This document shows, piece after piece, positions 16,538 through 27,199 of a stretch of DNA of 64,000 bases. The notes beneath the pieces are model-generated. The model was given only the letters and a program-made list of their open reading frames with translations. It had not been told where the DNA came from and searched no databases. Origin of the DNA: Dermatophilaceae bacterium Soc4.6 (GTDB lineage Bacteria > Actinomycetota > Actinomycetes > Actinomycetales > Dermatophilaceae). The stretch lies in NCBI GenBank assembly GCA_039889245.1, contig JAZGVH010000002.1, forward strand, positions 1-64,000, in the 5' to 3' direction. Numbering within the stretch: position 1 is the stretch's first letter; every line of letters begins with the position of its first letter. Both the position numbers and the translations under genes were made by a program.

Positions 16538-17418
16538 ATGCAGGAGACCAGGCAGGGCAGCGACGACGACGGGGTGGTCCCTGTCTTCTTCCTCAGTGAC
16601 AGCACGGGCATCAGCGCCGAGACGATGGGCAACGCCCTGCTGATCCAGTTCCCCGACGTCATCTTCGAGCGCACCGTCATCCCCTTCATCACGACGGTGG
16701 AGCAGGCCCGGGAGGTCGTCGCGATGCTCGACGACGTGATGCGGGGGCCGGTGGTCCCGCTCGTGTTCTGCACCGCGGCCAAGGAGTCGGTGCGCGTCGA
16801 GCTGCGCCGCACCTCGGCGCCCGTGATCGACTTCTTCGAGCAGCACATGCAGCCGGTGGAGGCGGTCCTCGGTCGCCGGGGCGTGCGCGAGCCGTCGCGG
16901 CTGCACGGCGTCGGTGACATCAAGCGCTACAACAACCGCATGGCGGCGGTGGAGTTCACCATCGAGCACGACGACGGGCAGAGCCTGCGTGCGCTCGACA
17001 AGGCCGACGTCATCCTGCTGGCGCCCTCACGCTGCGGCAAGACCCCGACGAGCATGTACCTGGCGCTCCAGCACGGGCTCTTCGTCGCCAACTACCCGCT
17101 CGTCGACGAGGACCTCGCCGAGCACGACCTGCCGCGACCGGTGCGCGACTACGCCGACCGGTGCTTCGGCATCACGACGACCGTCGACCGGCTCAGCCGC
17201 GTGCGCAACGAGCGGCGACCCGGGTCGACGTACGCCAGCCCGGCCCAGTGCCGCTGGGAGCTGCGTCGGGCCGGCGAGATCTTCGCCGCCCACCACGTGC
17301 CCGTCATCGACTCGTCGGCCCGCTCGGTCGAGGAGATCTCGACCCTGGTCATCCAGTCGCTCAAGAAGTCACCCGGCAGCACCGGTAGCCGCCGCACCCC
17401 GTACCAGAGAGGCACGTC

Positions 17419-17422
<4 letters not shown>
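16538..17422 (+). CDS. ppsR: PEP synthase regulatory protein (bifunctional kinase/pyrophosphorylase, DUF299)
   Basis: 294 residues with GAGGAGG before the ATG. The hallmarks are [15 protein letters not shown] at the N-terminus and the P-loop-like [15 protein letters not shown] (about 163-177), then YPLVDED. The family both inactivates PEP synthase or PPDK by ADP-dependent phosphorylation of an active-site Thr and reactivates it by phosphate-dependent removal. It overlaps the ATG of ppsA by 4 bp, so regulator and target are coupled. A TAGCCT box upstream at 16512-16517 may be its -10 element. Confidence 0.93.
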
Positions 17423-19864
<2,442 letters not shown>

Positions 19865-19884
<20 letters not shown>

Positions 19885-20803
19885 CCCCGTGGTGTCGCGG
19901 GTGACCCTGCCGTCCCTGCTGGTCCTCGACGGGGGCCTGTCCAACGCGCTCGAGGACCGCGGCGCCGACCTGTCGTCGGCGCTGTGGACCGCGCGGCTCC
20001 TGCGCGACGACCCGCAGGAGGTCGTGGCCGTCCACCGTGACTACTTCTCGGCCGGGGCCGACGTCGCCACGACCGCCAGCTACCAGGCGAGCGTGCCGAG
20101 CCTCGTGGCCGCCGGCTTCGACGAGCAGGAGGCGCAGGCGCTGATCCGGGCCAGCGTGAGCCTGGCCCGGCAGGCCCGCGACGAGGCCGCCCAGGACGGT
20201 CGCCGCCTCTTCGTCGCAGCCTCCGTCGGCCCCTACGGCGCGGTGCTGGCCGACGGGTCCGAGTACCGCGGGGACTACGGCCTCAGCGCTGCGGCCCTGC
20301 GCGACTTCCACGGCCCCCGCCTCGAGCTCCTCGCCTCAGCCGGCCCCGACCTCATCGCCGTCGAGACCATCCCCGACGTGCGCGAGGCCGAGGCCCTCGT
20401 GCCGCTGCTCGACGAGCTCGGCCTGCCTGCGTGGGTGTCCTACTCCGTCGACGGCGGACGGACCCGCGCGGGGCAGAGCCTGCAGGAGGCGTACGACGTG
20501 CTGGCCGGCAGCACCGCCGTGGTCGCCGCCGGCGTCAACTGCTCCGCTCCCGCCGACGTGCTGGACGCCGTCACCACGGCTGTCGCCGCCACCGGGCGGC
20601 CCGCCGTCGCCTACCCCAACCGGGGCGAGACCTGGGACGCCGCCACCCGCACCTGGCTCGGGGACGGCAGCTCGCCGACCGAGCTCGCTCGGGCCTGGGT
20701 GGCAGCGGGGGCAGGGTTCGTGGGCGGGTGCTGCCGGGTCGGACCGGCCGACATCGCCGAGCTGGCGGTGGCCCTCTCACCACTGCGAGGCACGTCCGGG
20801 TAG
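19865..20803 (+). CDS. mmuM: homocysteine S-methyltransferase
   Basis: About 312 residues from the GTG at 19865. Other GTG starts lie at 19871 and 19892, and the first strongly conserved segment is [16 protein letters not shown]. It is a Met-synthase-type barrel with TTASYQAS. The zinc-binding set is Cys in GVNCSAP and the Cys pair in GGCCRVGP. It methylates homocysteine using S-methylmethionine or S-adenosylmethionine. Its start lies inside the end of ppsA, so it may be co-transcribed with it. No ribosome site clearly selects one start. Confidence 0.9.
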
Positions 20804-20813
20804 CGTCCACGGC

Positions 20814-21323
20814 ATGAGCAGCGGCCTGAGCAGCGTCCCCGAGTCCGTCCTCGAGGGGGCCACCGGCCCCGACGTGACCCTCGTCGTGGTCACCCGCACC
20901 GTGATCGCCGACGCCGTCGTCGCCCTCGCCGCCACGGTGGGTCTGACCACCCAGGTGCTCGACGACCACGACGGCCCGGTCGCCGAGGCCCTCGCCGCCC
21001 TGGCGCCCGGGCCGCGTCACGCCGTGGTCCTGACCGACCACGACGCGCCCGGGACCGCCGAGGTGATCCGCGCCGCGCTGGCGTCCGGTGCGGGCTACGT
21101 CGGGATGATGGGCAGCCGCTCGCGCGCGCGCGGCGTCTTCGAGGCGCTGCGGGCCGAGGGGCAGACCGACCCGGCCCTCGAGCACCTCCACGTGCCCGTG
21201 GGGCTCGACACCGGAGGGCGCACGGCAGGGGAGATGGGCCTGTCGGTCGTCGCCGAGGTGGTGGCCTGGGCCAACGGCAAGCTGGTGCGGGCCGGTGACC
21301 GCAGCGGGCTGGCGGCGCCGTGA
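20814..21323 (+). CDS. XdhC C-terminal-domain protein (Rossmann)
   Basis: 169 residues. ATG 20814 follows TAGCGT (20801-20806) by 7 bases, so it is probably leaderless. The conserved segments are LTDHDAPGTAEVIRAAL, YVGMMGSRSRARGVFEAL, LEHLHVPVGLD and a final AEVVAWANGKL, which belong to the C-terminal Rossmann domain of XdhC/CoxI proteins. The N-terminal XdhC domain is absent. Full-length relatives mature molybdenum hydroxylases. No xanthine or CO dehydrogenase genes are nearby, so the role here is uncertain. The stop overlaps the GTG of the HIT gene. Confidence 0.8.
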   Translation: MSSGLSSVPESVLEGATGPDVTLVVVTRTVIADAVVALAATVGLTTQVLDDHDGPVAEALAALAPGPRHAVVLTDHDAPGTAEVIRAALASGAGYVGMMGSRSRARGVFEALRAEGQTDPALEHLHVPVGLDTGGRTAGEMGLSVVAEVVAWANGKLVRAGDRSGLAAP

Positions 21324-21931
21324 GCGACCACGCACCCGACGGGCCTGGGCCACGGCCGCAGCCCGGGGCTGGTCCCGCGACCGAGCACGAGCGCGACTTC
21401 GCCGGCGATCCCGACGGCTTCCAGCGGCTGTGGACCCCGCACCGCATGGTCTACATCGGCGGCGACCGGCCGAGCGACGAGGCGGGTGACGGGTGCCCCT
21501 TCTGCCTCGCGCCGACCCGCACCGACGAGCAGGGTCTGATCGTCCACCGCGGCGACCACTGCTTCGTGGTGATGAACCTCTTCCCCTACAACGCCGGCCA
21601 CGTGCTGGTCTGCCCCTACCGCCACGTCTCGCTCTACGTCGACCTGACCGACGACGAGACGTACGAGTTCACCCGCCTGACCAAGCAGGCCCTGCGCGCG
21701 CTCGAGCGGGTGTCGGCTCCGCACGGGTTCAACCTGGGCATGAACCAGGGGGCCGTCGCCGGGGCGGGCGTGGCCGCGCACCTGCACCAGCACGTCGTCC
21801 CCCGCTGGGGTGGTGACGCCAACTTCCTCCCCGTCGTGGCCCAGACCAGGGCCCTGCCGATGCTGCTGGAGGACGCCCGCTCCCGTCTCGCCGCAGCGTG
21901 GGGGCTCAGCGAGGTGGCCCACGGCCACTAG
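21320..21931 (+). CDS. HIT-domain nucleotide hydrolase or phosphorylase
   Basis: 203 residues, starting at a GTG that overlaps the previous stop. A disordered 30-residue N-terminus precedes a CPFC zinc site, then NLFPYNAGHVLVCPYRH and the histidine triad HLHQHVVPRW. The layout matches mycobacterial Rv2613c, an Ap4A phosphorylase, which also lies directly upstream of pgsA. It should split dinucleoside polyphosphates. Operon context is as in other actinomycetes. Confidence 0.92.
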   Translation: MSDHAPDGPGPRPQPGAGPATEHERDFAGDPDGFQRLWTPHRMVYIGGDRPSDEAGDGCPFCLAPTRTDEQGLIVHRGDHCFVVMNLFPYNAGHVLVCPYRHVSLYVDLTDDETYEFTRLTKQALRALERVSAPHGFNLGMNQGAVAGAGVAAHLHQHVVPRWGGDANFLPVVAQTRALPMLLEDARSRLAAAWGLSEVAHGH

Positions 21932-21943
21932 GCTGGGCTGGAC

Positions 21944-22576
21944 ATGCTGAACCGAGCCCTGCGCGAGTCCTGGACCAAGGTCATGACCCCGCCCGCCAAG
22001 CTGTTCCTCGCGATGGGGATCAGCCCCGACGTCGTCACCGTCGTCGGCACGCTCGGTGTGTGCGCAGGAGCCCTGGTCTTCTACCCCTTCGGGCACTTCT
22101 TCTGGGGCACCCTCGTCGTGGTGCTCTTCATCTTCAGCGACAACGTCGACGGCGTGATGGCGCGGCTCCAGGGCCGCCAGGGCCCGTGGGGTGCTTTCCT
22201 CGACTCGACCCTCGACCGGGTCGCCGACGCGGCCATCTTCGGTGGCCTGGTCATCGGCTTCGCCCGCAGCGGCCCCCAGAACAACCTCCTGTATGCCGCC
22301 CTCGCCCTCGCCTGCCTCACCTTCGGCATGGTGGTGAGCTACGCCAAGGCCCGCGCCGAGGGGCTCGGCATGACGGCCAACGTCGGCATCGCCGAGCGGG
22401 CCGACCGGCTGTTCGCCGTGCTGCTGGCCACCGGGCTGGTCGGTCTCGGGCTGCCGGTCGCCGTGCTCGGGTTCGTGCTCGGGCTGCTCGCCGTCGCCAG
22501 CCTGGTGACCGTGGTGCAGCGGATGCTCACGGTGCGCCAGCAGGCCTTCGCGGCTCTCGAGCGCCCGGCTCCGTGA
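21944..22576 (+). CDS. pgsA: phosphatidylinositol phosphate synthase
   Basis: 210 residues with about five membrane helices. The CDP-alcohol phosphotransferase signature D-x2-D-G-x2-A-R-x8-G-x3-D-x3-D is exact: DNVDGVMAR, then GAFLDSTLD. The enzyme joins CDP-diacylglycerol with inositol phosphate, the first step of phosphatidylinositol and PIM synthesis. TAGGCT at 21929-21934 precedes the ATG by 9 bases, so this gene may have its own promoter as well as readthrough. It leads directly into patA and pimA, which use its product. Confidence 0.95.
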   Translation: MLNRALRESWTKVMTPPAKLFLAMGISPDVVTVVGTLGVCAGALVFYPFGHFFWGTLVVVLFIFSDNVDGVMARLQGRQGPWGAFLDSTLDRVADAAIFGGLVIGFARSGPQNNLLYAALALACLTFGMVVSYAKARAEGLGMTANVGIAERADRLFAVLLATGLVGLGLPVAVLGFVLGLLAVASLVTVVQRMLTVRQQAFAALERPAP

Positions 22577-23550
22577 CCGACCGCGCCCGCGACGGCCACC
22601 TGACGCGGCTGCGCGCCCGGGTCGTCGACCGGGCGGTCGTGCTGGGCTACCGGCTCGGGTGGGGCGCGGTGCGCGCCCTGCCGGCGAGGGCCGCATACCG
22701 GATCTTCGACGTCATCGCCGACCGCACCGTCGCGCGTGCGGGCAGGGGCGTGCAACGCCTGCGCGCCAACTACGCGCTGGTGCGGCCCGAGCTCGACGGC
22801 GCAGGGCTCGACGCCCTCGTGCGCGAGGGCATGCGCTCCTACCTGCGCTACTACTGCGACTCCTTCCGGCTGCCTGACCTGGCGCCCGAGGTGCTCGCCC
22901 GCTCGGTGCGGCTGACCGGCGACGAGCACTGCCGCGAGGTGCTCGACGCCGGCGGATCGGTGGTCGCCTTCCTCGGGCACCTGGGCAACTGGGACCTCGC
23001 GGGGGCCTGGTCGACCAGCCAGCTGGCGCCGGTGACGACGGTGGCGGAGCGGCTGCGGCCGACCGAGGTCTTCGACGAGTTCCTCGACTTCCGCACCTCG
23101 CTGGGGATGAGCATCCTGCCCCTCGACGGCGGCGCCGAGACCTTCGCCGGGCTGCGTCGCGCCGCCACGCAGGGGCAGTTCATCTGCCTGCTGGCCGACC
23201 GCGACCTGAGCGGCAGCGGCGTGCCGGTGCAGCTGTGCGGCCACCCCGTCAAGATGGCCAAGGGGCCGGCGGCCCTCGCCCTGGTGACCGGCGCCCCGCT
23301 GTATGCGGTGTCGATCCACTACGAGCGCAACTCCGTCGTGCCGGGCAGCGGCTGGGGCGTGGTCTGCGAGTTCTCCGCGCTCATCGAGGTGCCGACCTCC
23401 GGCACGACCACGCAGAAGGTCGCGGCCATGACGCAGGCCTGCGCCGACCACCTGGGCGAGGGGATCCGCTCGCGCACGAGCGACTGGCACATGCTCCAGC
23501 GGGTCTTCACCGAGGCGGAGCCGCCCGTCGCCGCACCGGCGGGGCCCTGA
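22573..23550 (+). CDS. patA: phosphatidylinositol mannoside acyltransferase (PatA type)
   Basis: 325 residues from a GTG overlapping the pgsA stop. The upstream open frame is non-coding. It belongs to the lysophospholipid-acyltransferase family (HtrB-like) and has the HX4D catalytic motif GHLGNWD at about residues 135-141, then CLLADRDLSGSG and AKGPAALALVTGAPL. It acylates the 6-position of the mannose on PIM1/PIM2, at the cytoplasmic membrane face. Its position between pgsA and pimA is as in Mycobacterium (Rv2611c) and strongly supports the call. Confidence 0.93.
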   Translation: MTDRARDGHLTRLRARVVDRAVVLGYRLGWGAVRALPARAAYRIFDVIADRTVARAGRGVQRLRANYALVRPELDGAGLDALVREGMRSYLRYYCDSFRLPDLAPEVLARSVRLTGDEHCREVLDAGGSVVAFLGHLGNWDLAGAWSTSQLAPVTTVAERLRPTEVFDEFLDFRTSLGMSILPLDGGAETFAGLRRAATQGQFICLLADRDLSGSGVPVQLCGHPVKMAKGPAALALVTGAPLYAVSIHYERNSVVPGSGWGVVCEFSALIEVPTSGTTTQKVAAMTQACADHLGEGIRSRTSDWHMLQRVFTEAEPPVAAPAGP

Positions 23551-24731
23551 TGCGCATCGGGCTGGTCTGCCCCTACTCCTTCGACGTGCCCGGGGGCGTG
23601 CAGTTCCACGTGCGCGACCTGGCCGAGGTCTTCCTCGCGCAGGGTCACGACGTCAGCGTGCTGGCGCCCTCCGACGAGGACACGGTCCTGCCGCCCTACG
23701 TCGTGAGCGCCGGACGGGCGGTCCCCATCCGCTACAACGGGTCGGTGGCCCGGCTGAACATGGGCCCGGTGAGCGCCGCGCGGGTCTCGCGCTGGCTCGA
23801 CGACGGCGACTTCGACGTGCTGCACCTGCACGAGCCGATCACCCCGAGCATCTCGATGCTGGCGATGTGGGCGGCCGAGGGCCCGATCGTCGCCACCTTC
23901 CACACCTCGAACCTGCGCTCACGGGTGATGCAGGCGGCCTACCCCATCGTGCGGCCGAGCCTGGAGAAGATCACCGGGCGGATCGCCGTGTCGGAGGATG
24001 CCCGCCGCACGGTCACGACCCACGTCGGCGGTGACGCCGTCGTCATCCCCAACGGCGTCTTCGTCGACCGCTTCGACCTGGCCGAGCCGAGGCCCGAGTG
24101 GCAGGGCACCTCCGAGCGCCCGACGATCGCCTTCCTGGGGCGCATGCTGGAGCCACGCAAGGGGCTGCCCGTGCTCGCCCGGGCCCTGCCCACCGTGCTC
24201 GCGGCGGTGCCGGGGCTGCGGGTGCTCGTCGCGGGGCCGGGGGACGCCGACGAGGTGCGGGCCGACCTGCCCCCCGAGATCGCCGCGGCCTGCGAGTTCC
24301 TCGGCGCCGTCACCGACGAGGACAAGGCCCGGCTCCTGCGCTCGGTCGACGCCTACGTCGCGCCCAACACCGGGGGTGAGAGCTTCGGCATCATCCTCAT
24401 CGAGGCCATGAGCGCCGGGGCGGCGGTCCTCGCCAGCGACCTCCCGGCGTTCGTGCGCGTGCTCGACGACGGTCAGGCCGGCATGACCTTCCGCAACGAG
24501 GACCCCGACGACCTGGCCCGGGCCCTGCTCGCTATGGTGCACGACCCGGTCGCCCGGGCGGCCGTCGCCGCGCGGGGACGCCGCCGGGCCGACACCTTCG
24601 ACTGGTCGGTGGTCGCCGCCGACATCATGGCGGTCTACGAGACCGTCACCGCAGGAGCCTCGATCGTCCACTCCTCCGGCGGCTCCTCGCCGCGCTGGGC
24701 CCGCCTGCTGCGCGGCCGGAGCAGGTCGTGA
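23550..24731 (+). CDS. pimA: phosphatidyl-myo-inositol mannosyltransferase
   Basis: 393 residues. The ATG shares one base with the patA stop (TGATG). It is a GT4 glycosyltransferase of GT-B fold. The N-terminal CPYSFDVPGGVQFHVRDLAE is the acceptor and membrane-binding half. The C-terminal half has FLGRMLEPRKGLPVLARALP, a GPGDADEV turn, and the donor-binding E-x7-E (GGESFGIILIEAMSAG). It transfers the first mannose from GDP-mannose to phosphatidylinositol. A basic C-terminal tail ([12 protein letters not shown]) could aid membrane association. Confidence 0.95.
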   Translation: MRIGLVCPYSFDVPGGVQFHVRDLAEVFLAQGHDVSVLAPSDEDTVLPPYVVSAGRAVPIRYNGSVARLNMGPVSAARVSRWLDDGDFDVLHLHEPITPSISMLAMWAAEGPIVATFHTSNLRSRVMQAAYPIVRPSLEKITGRIAVSEDARRTVTTHVGGDAVVIPNGVFVDRFDLAEPRPEWQGTSERPTIAFLGRMLEPRKGLPVLARALPTVLAAVPGLRVLVAGPGDADEVRADLPPEIAAACEFLGAVTDEDKARLLRSVDAYVAPNTGGESFGIILIEAMSAGAAVLASDLPAFVRVLDDGQAGMTFRNEDPDDLARALLAMVHDPVARAAVAARGRRRADTFDWSVVAADIMAVYETVTAGASIVHSSGGSSPRWARLLRGRSRS

Positions 24732-25279
24732 CCACCCTCGACGTCATCGCGTTCGCCGCGGTCGTCCTCATCGCGTTGGCGTGGTTCCTGTCCTACAGCG
24801 CGGCCCGCCTCGACCGGCTGCACGGCCGCGTCGAGGCCACGTATGCCGCCCTCGACGCCCAGCTCGTGCGTCGCGCCGAGGCCACCCTCGAGCTCGCGAC
24901 CTCGGGCCTGCTCGACCCGGCCTCCGGGCTGGTGCTCGCGGCGGCCGCGGCCGACTCCCTGGCCCATGCCGACGACAGCGACGAGCGGGAGCGGGCAGCC
25001 GTCGAGTCCGACGTCACCGAGGCGCTGGCTGCGGTGCTGACGCCCGAGGTCGTCGACGAGCTGCGGGCCGTCGACGGGGTGCCTCACGACGGTCTCGACC
25101 GCATCGGCGCCGCCGGCACGCGGGTGCAGCTGGCCCGCCGGTTCCACAACGACGCCGTCAGTGACGTGCGCCGGGTGCGCCGCAAGGGCGTCGTGCGGGT
25201 CTTCCGTCTGGCCGGGCGCGCCGAGCTGCCCGACAGCATCGACTTCGACGACGCCCTGCCCTCGCCGCTGCGTGACTGA
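24728..25279 (+). CDS. single-span membrane protein, LemA-like coiled region
   Basis: 183 residues from a GTG overlapping pimA by 4 bp. One N-terminal membrane helix (about residues 5-24) is followed by a long Ala/Leu/Glu/Arg-rich helical region. The region has [20 protein letters not shown] and [11 protein letters not shown] motifs of the kind seen in LemA proteins. It occupies the site of Rv2609c in the mycobacterial operon. Function is unknown. The conserved position next to pimA suggests a link to envelope lipids. Confidence 0.7.
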   Translation: MTTLDVIAFAAVVLIALAWFLSYSAARLDRLHGRVEATYAALDAQLVRRAEATLELATSGLLDPASGLVLAAAAADSLAHADDSDERERAAVESDVTEALAAVLTPEVVDELRAVDGVPHDGLDRIGAAGTRVQLARRFHNDAVSDVRRVRRKGVVRVFRLAGRAELPDSIDFDDALPSPLRD

Positions 25280-25331
25280 CGCGACCCCAGAGACCGCCCG
25301 ACCACGCGGGAGGGGTGGGGCCGGTCCGAAC

Positions 25332-25337
25332 TACGAT
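25332..25337 (+). promoter_or_regulatory. -10 box upstream of pdxS
   Basis: TACGAT lies 58 bases before GTG 25395, which has its own AAGGA site (25384-25388). Unlike many genes here, pdxS would have a real 5' leader of about 50 bases. Confidence 0.4.
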
Positions 25338-25394
25338 GGGCTCATCGGCCCTCGTTACCCCGGGGCCCGCCACCACCCAGAGCAAGGAACCGCA

Positions 25395-26303
25395 GTGGAG
25401 CAGCAGACCCCCGACCCAGGTCCCCTGACCGGCACGACGCCCGTCAAGCGCAACATGGCCGAGATGCTCAAGGGCGGCGTCATCATGGACGTCGTGACGG
25501 CCGACCAGGCCAAGATCGCCGAGGACGCCGGAGCCGTCGCGGTGATGGCTCTCGAGCGCGTGCCCGCCGACATCCGGGCCCAGGGCGGCGTCTCGCGGAT
25601 GAGCGATCCCGACATGATCGACAGCATCATCGCCGCGGTGTCGATCCCCGTGATGGCCAAGGCCCGCATCGGCCACTTCGTCGAGGCCCAGGTGCTGCAG
25701 AGCCTCGGGGTCGACTACATCGACGAGTCCGAGGTGCTCACCCCGGCCGACTACGCCCACCACATCGACAAGTGGCTGTTCCAGGCCCCCTTCGTCTGCG
25801 GGGCCACCAACCTCGGTGAGGCGCTCCGCCGCATCTCCGAGGGTGCGGCCATGATCCGCTCCAAGGGCGAGGCCGGCACCGGTGACGTCTCCAACGCGAC
25901 GACCCACATGCGCAAGATCGGTGGTGAGATCCGGCGCCTGACGACGATGCGCGACGAGGAGCTCTACGTCGCCGCCAAGGAGCTGCAGGCCCCGGTCGAC
26001 CTGGTCAAGGAGATCGCCCGCACGGGCAAGCTGCCGGTCGTGCTCTTCACCGCCGGTGGCATCGCCACCCCCGCCGACGCCGCGATGATGATGCAGCTGG
26101 GAGCCGAGGGCGTGTTCGTCGGCTCGGGCATCTTCAAGTCCGGCAACCCGTCACAGCGCGCCGAGGCCATCGTGAAGGCCACGACCTTCTTTGACGACCC
26201 CGACATGGTGGCCAAGGTCTCGCGCGGCCTCGGCGAGGCCATGGTCGGCATCAACGTCGAGGAGATCCCCGAGCCCCACCGGCTCGCCGAGCGCGGCTGG
26301 TAA
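25395..26303 (+). CDS. pdxS: pyridoxal 5'-phosphate synthase, PdxS subunit
   Basis: 302 residues. The GTG is chosen because AAGGA precedes it and homology starts soon after ([18 protein letters not shown]). The TIM barrel has the catalytic lysines in AKARIGHF (forms the substrate adduct) and MRKIGGEIR. Conserved segments are [34 protein letters not shown] and VGSGIFKS. It makes PLP from ribose 5-phosphate, glyceraldehyde 3-phosphate and ammonia supplied by PdxT. Its partner pdxT lies 2.2 kb away, separated by MarR, kynureninase and a hairpin repeat. Confidence 0.96.
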   Translation: MEQQTPDPGPLTGTTPVKRNMAEMLKGGVIMDVVTADQAKIAEDAGAVAVMALERVPADIRAQGGVSRMSDPDMIDSIIAAVSIPVMAKARIGHFVEAQVLQSLGVDYIDESEVLTPADYAHHIDKWLFQAPFVCGATNLGEALRRISEGAAMIRSKGEAGTGDVSNATTHMRKIGGEIRRLTTMRDEELYVAAKELQAPVDLVKEIARTGKLPVVLFTAGGIATPADAAMMMQLGAEGVFVGSGIFKSGNPSQRAEAIVKATTFFDDPDMVAKVSRGLGEAMVGINVEEIPEPHRLAERGW

Positions 26304-26343
26304 CCCCCCACCCCCCACCCCCCACCGTCGCCCCACCCCCCGC

Positions 26344-26419
26344 GCGTTCCAAACTAGGGAAACCCTTGGTTCGGCGCCCTCCAGACGTCAGAACCAAGGG
26401 TTTCCCTAGTTTGGAACGC
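26344..26419. repeat. long hairpin repeat element, copy 2 (perfect arms)
   Basis: Arms 26344-26372 and 26391-26419 are exact 29-base inverted repeats around an 18-base loop. The inner 25 bases match copy 1 at 12055-12126 (ttccaaactagggaaaccct and onward). The loop differs from copy 1, so arms are conserved and the centre is free. It lies 40 bp after pdxS, before a convergent small gene, in a C/G-homopolymer-rich spacer. Confidence 0.88.
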
Positions 26420-26458
26420 AGGCGTTGGGTGGGTTGGGTGGGGGGAGGGGAGGGGGGG

Positions 26459-26635
26459 TCAGCCGGCCCAGCCGCCGTTCTGGTGCAGGCGGTTGACCTC
26501 CACCGTGGCCACGGCTGCGGTGTGGTCGTCCACCGCGTGGGGGCTGAGCCGTCCGCCTCCGTGGCGACGGTCGAGCACCCACGCCCCGGCGAGGGTGAGC
26601 ACGAGCAGGGAACCGATCGCGATCCAGAACACCAT
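26459..26635 (-). CDS. 58-residue single-span membrane protein
   Basis: The ATG at 26635 has an AGGAGG site 7 bases upstream. A frame extending further upstream has no such support. Residues 2-20 (VFWIAIGSLLVLTLAGAWV) form a membrane helix. Then come a basic turn (DRRHGGGR) and a hydrophilic tail with repeated His, Asp and Val. The gene is too short for family assignment. It is convergent with pdxS across the hairpin repeat. Basic residues right after the helix predict the C-terminus inside. Confidence 0.6.
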   Translation of the reverse strand: MVFWIAIGSLLVLTLAGAWVLDRRHGGGRLSPHAVDDHTAAVATVEVNRLHQNGGWAG

Positions 26636-26754
26636 GGCTGAGCCTCCTGTGGAGTGGGGCTGCCGCCCCGGGTCAGCGAAGGCTAACCGGTGCAGGCGTC
26701 CATGGGAGGTCGTGTCGTGGGAACCGGTCATCCGGGTGACGACTTCCTGGGACC

Positions 26755-26760
26755 TATGAT
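26755..26760 (+). promoter_or_regulatory. -10 box of a leaderless promoter for the MarR gene
   Basis: TATGAT ends 6 bases before GTG 26767, with no ribosome site. It is the closest match to the TATAAT consensus among the leaderless promoters in this window. Confidence 0.55.
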
Positions 26761-26766
26761 CGACAG

Positions 26767-27189
26767 GTGAGCGACGTGACTGGCTTCTTCTCCGACCTCG
26801 TCTTCGTCCAGCTGAGACTGGTTGACCTCGTCGAGCGCCGGTTGAGGGCCGACGGCGGGCCCGAGGTCTCGTCGTACCTCCCGCTGCTGGCCATCGGCCG
26901 GCTCGAGGCCACGCGCGTGCAGGATCTGGCGAGCGAGCTCGGCGTCTCGGTCGGCGGGGCCAGCAAGGCGGTCGACCGGCTGGAGCAGGCCGGATGGGTC
27001 AAGCGCAAGCCGCACCCGGAGGACCGACGCTCGGCGACCGTCTCCCTCACCGCGTCCGGCCGGCGTCAGCTCGCGAAGGCGAGCACCAGCGTCGCCGCGG
27101 CGCTGGACGAGGGCCTGTCCCTGCCGGAGACGAAGCGCAGCCAGCTCGACGGCGCGCTGACCCAGCTGCGCGAGGGCCTCGGCACCTGA
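26767..27189 (+). CDS. MarR-family transcriptional regulator
   Basis: 140 residues. The winged helix-turn-helix is visible: ATRVQDLASELGVSVGGASKAVDRLEQAG and the wing KRKPHPEDRRSATVSLTASG. Flanking helices form the dimer domain. It ends 10 bp from the convergent kynureninase stop, so it could regulate that gene, itself, or elsewhere. No clear palindrome marks the promoter. The effector is unknown. Confidence 0.87.
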   Translation: MSDVTGFFSDLVFVQLRLVDLVERRLRADGGPEVSSYLPLLAIGRLEATRVQDLASELGVSVGGASKAVDRLEQAGWVKRKPHPEDRRSATVSLTASGRRQLAKASTSVAAALDEGLSLPETKRSQLDGALTQLREGLGT

Positions 27190-27199
27190 GCGGGCGGTG

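Noticed and set aside
26400-26460. G-rich tract (gggtgggttgggtggggggagggg) as a functional G-quadruplex
   Set aside because: Four G runs exist and folding is possible, but it lies in a short spacer between converging genes and nothing else suggests function.
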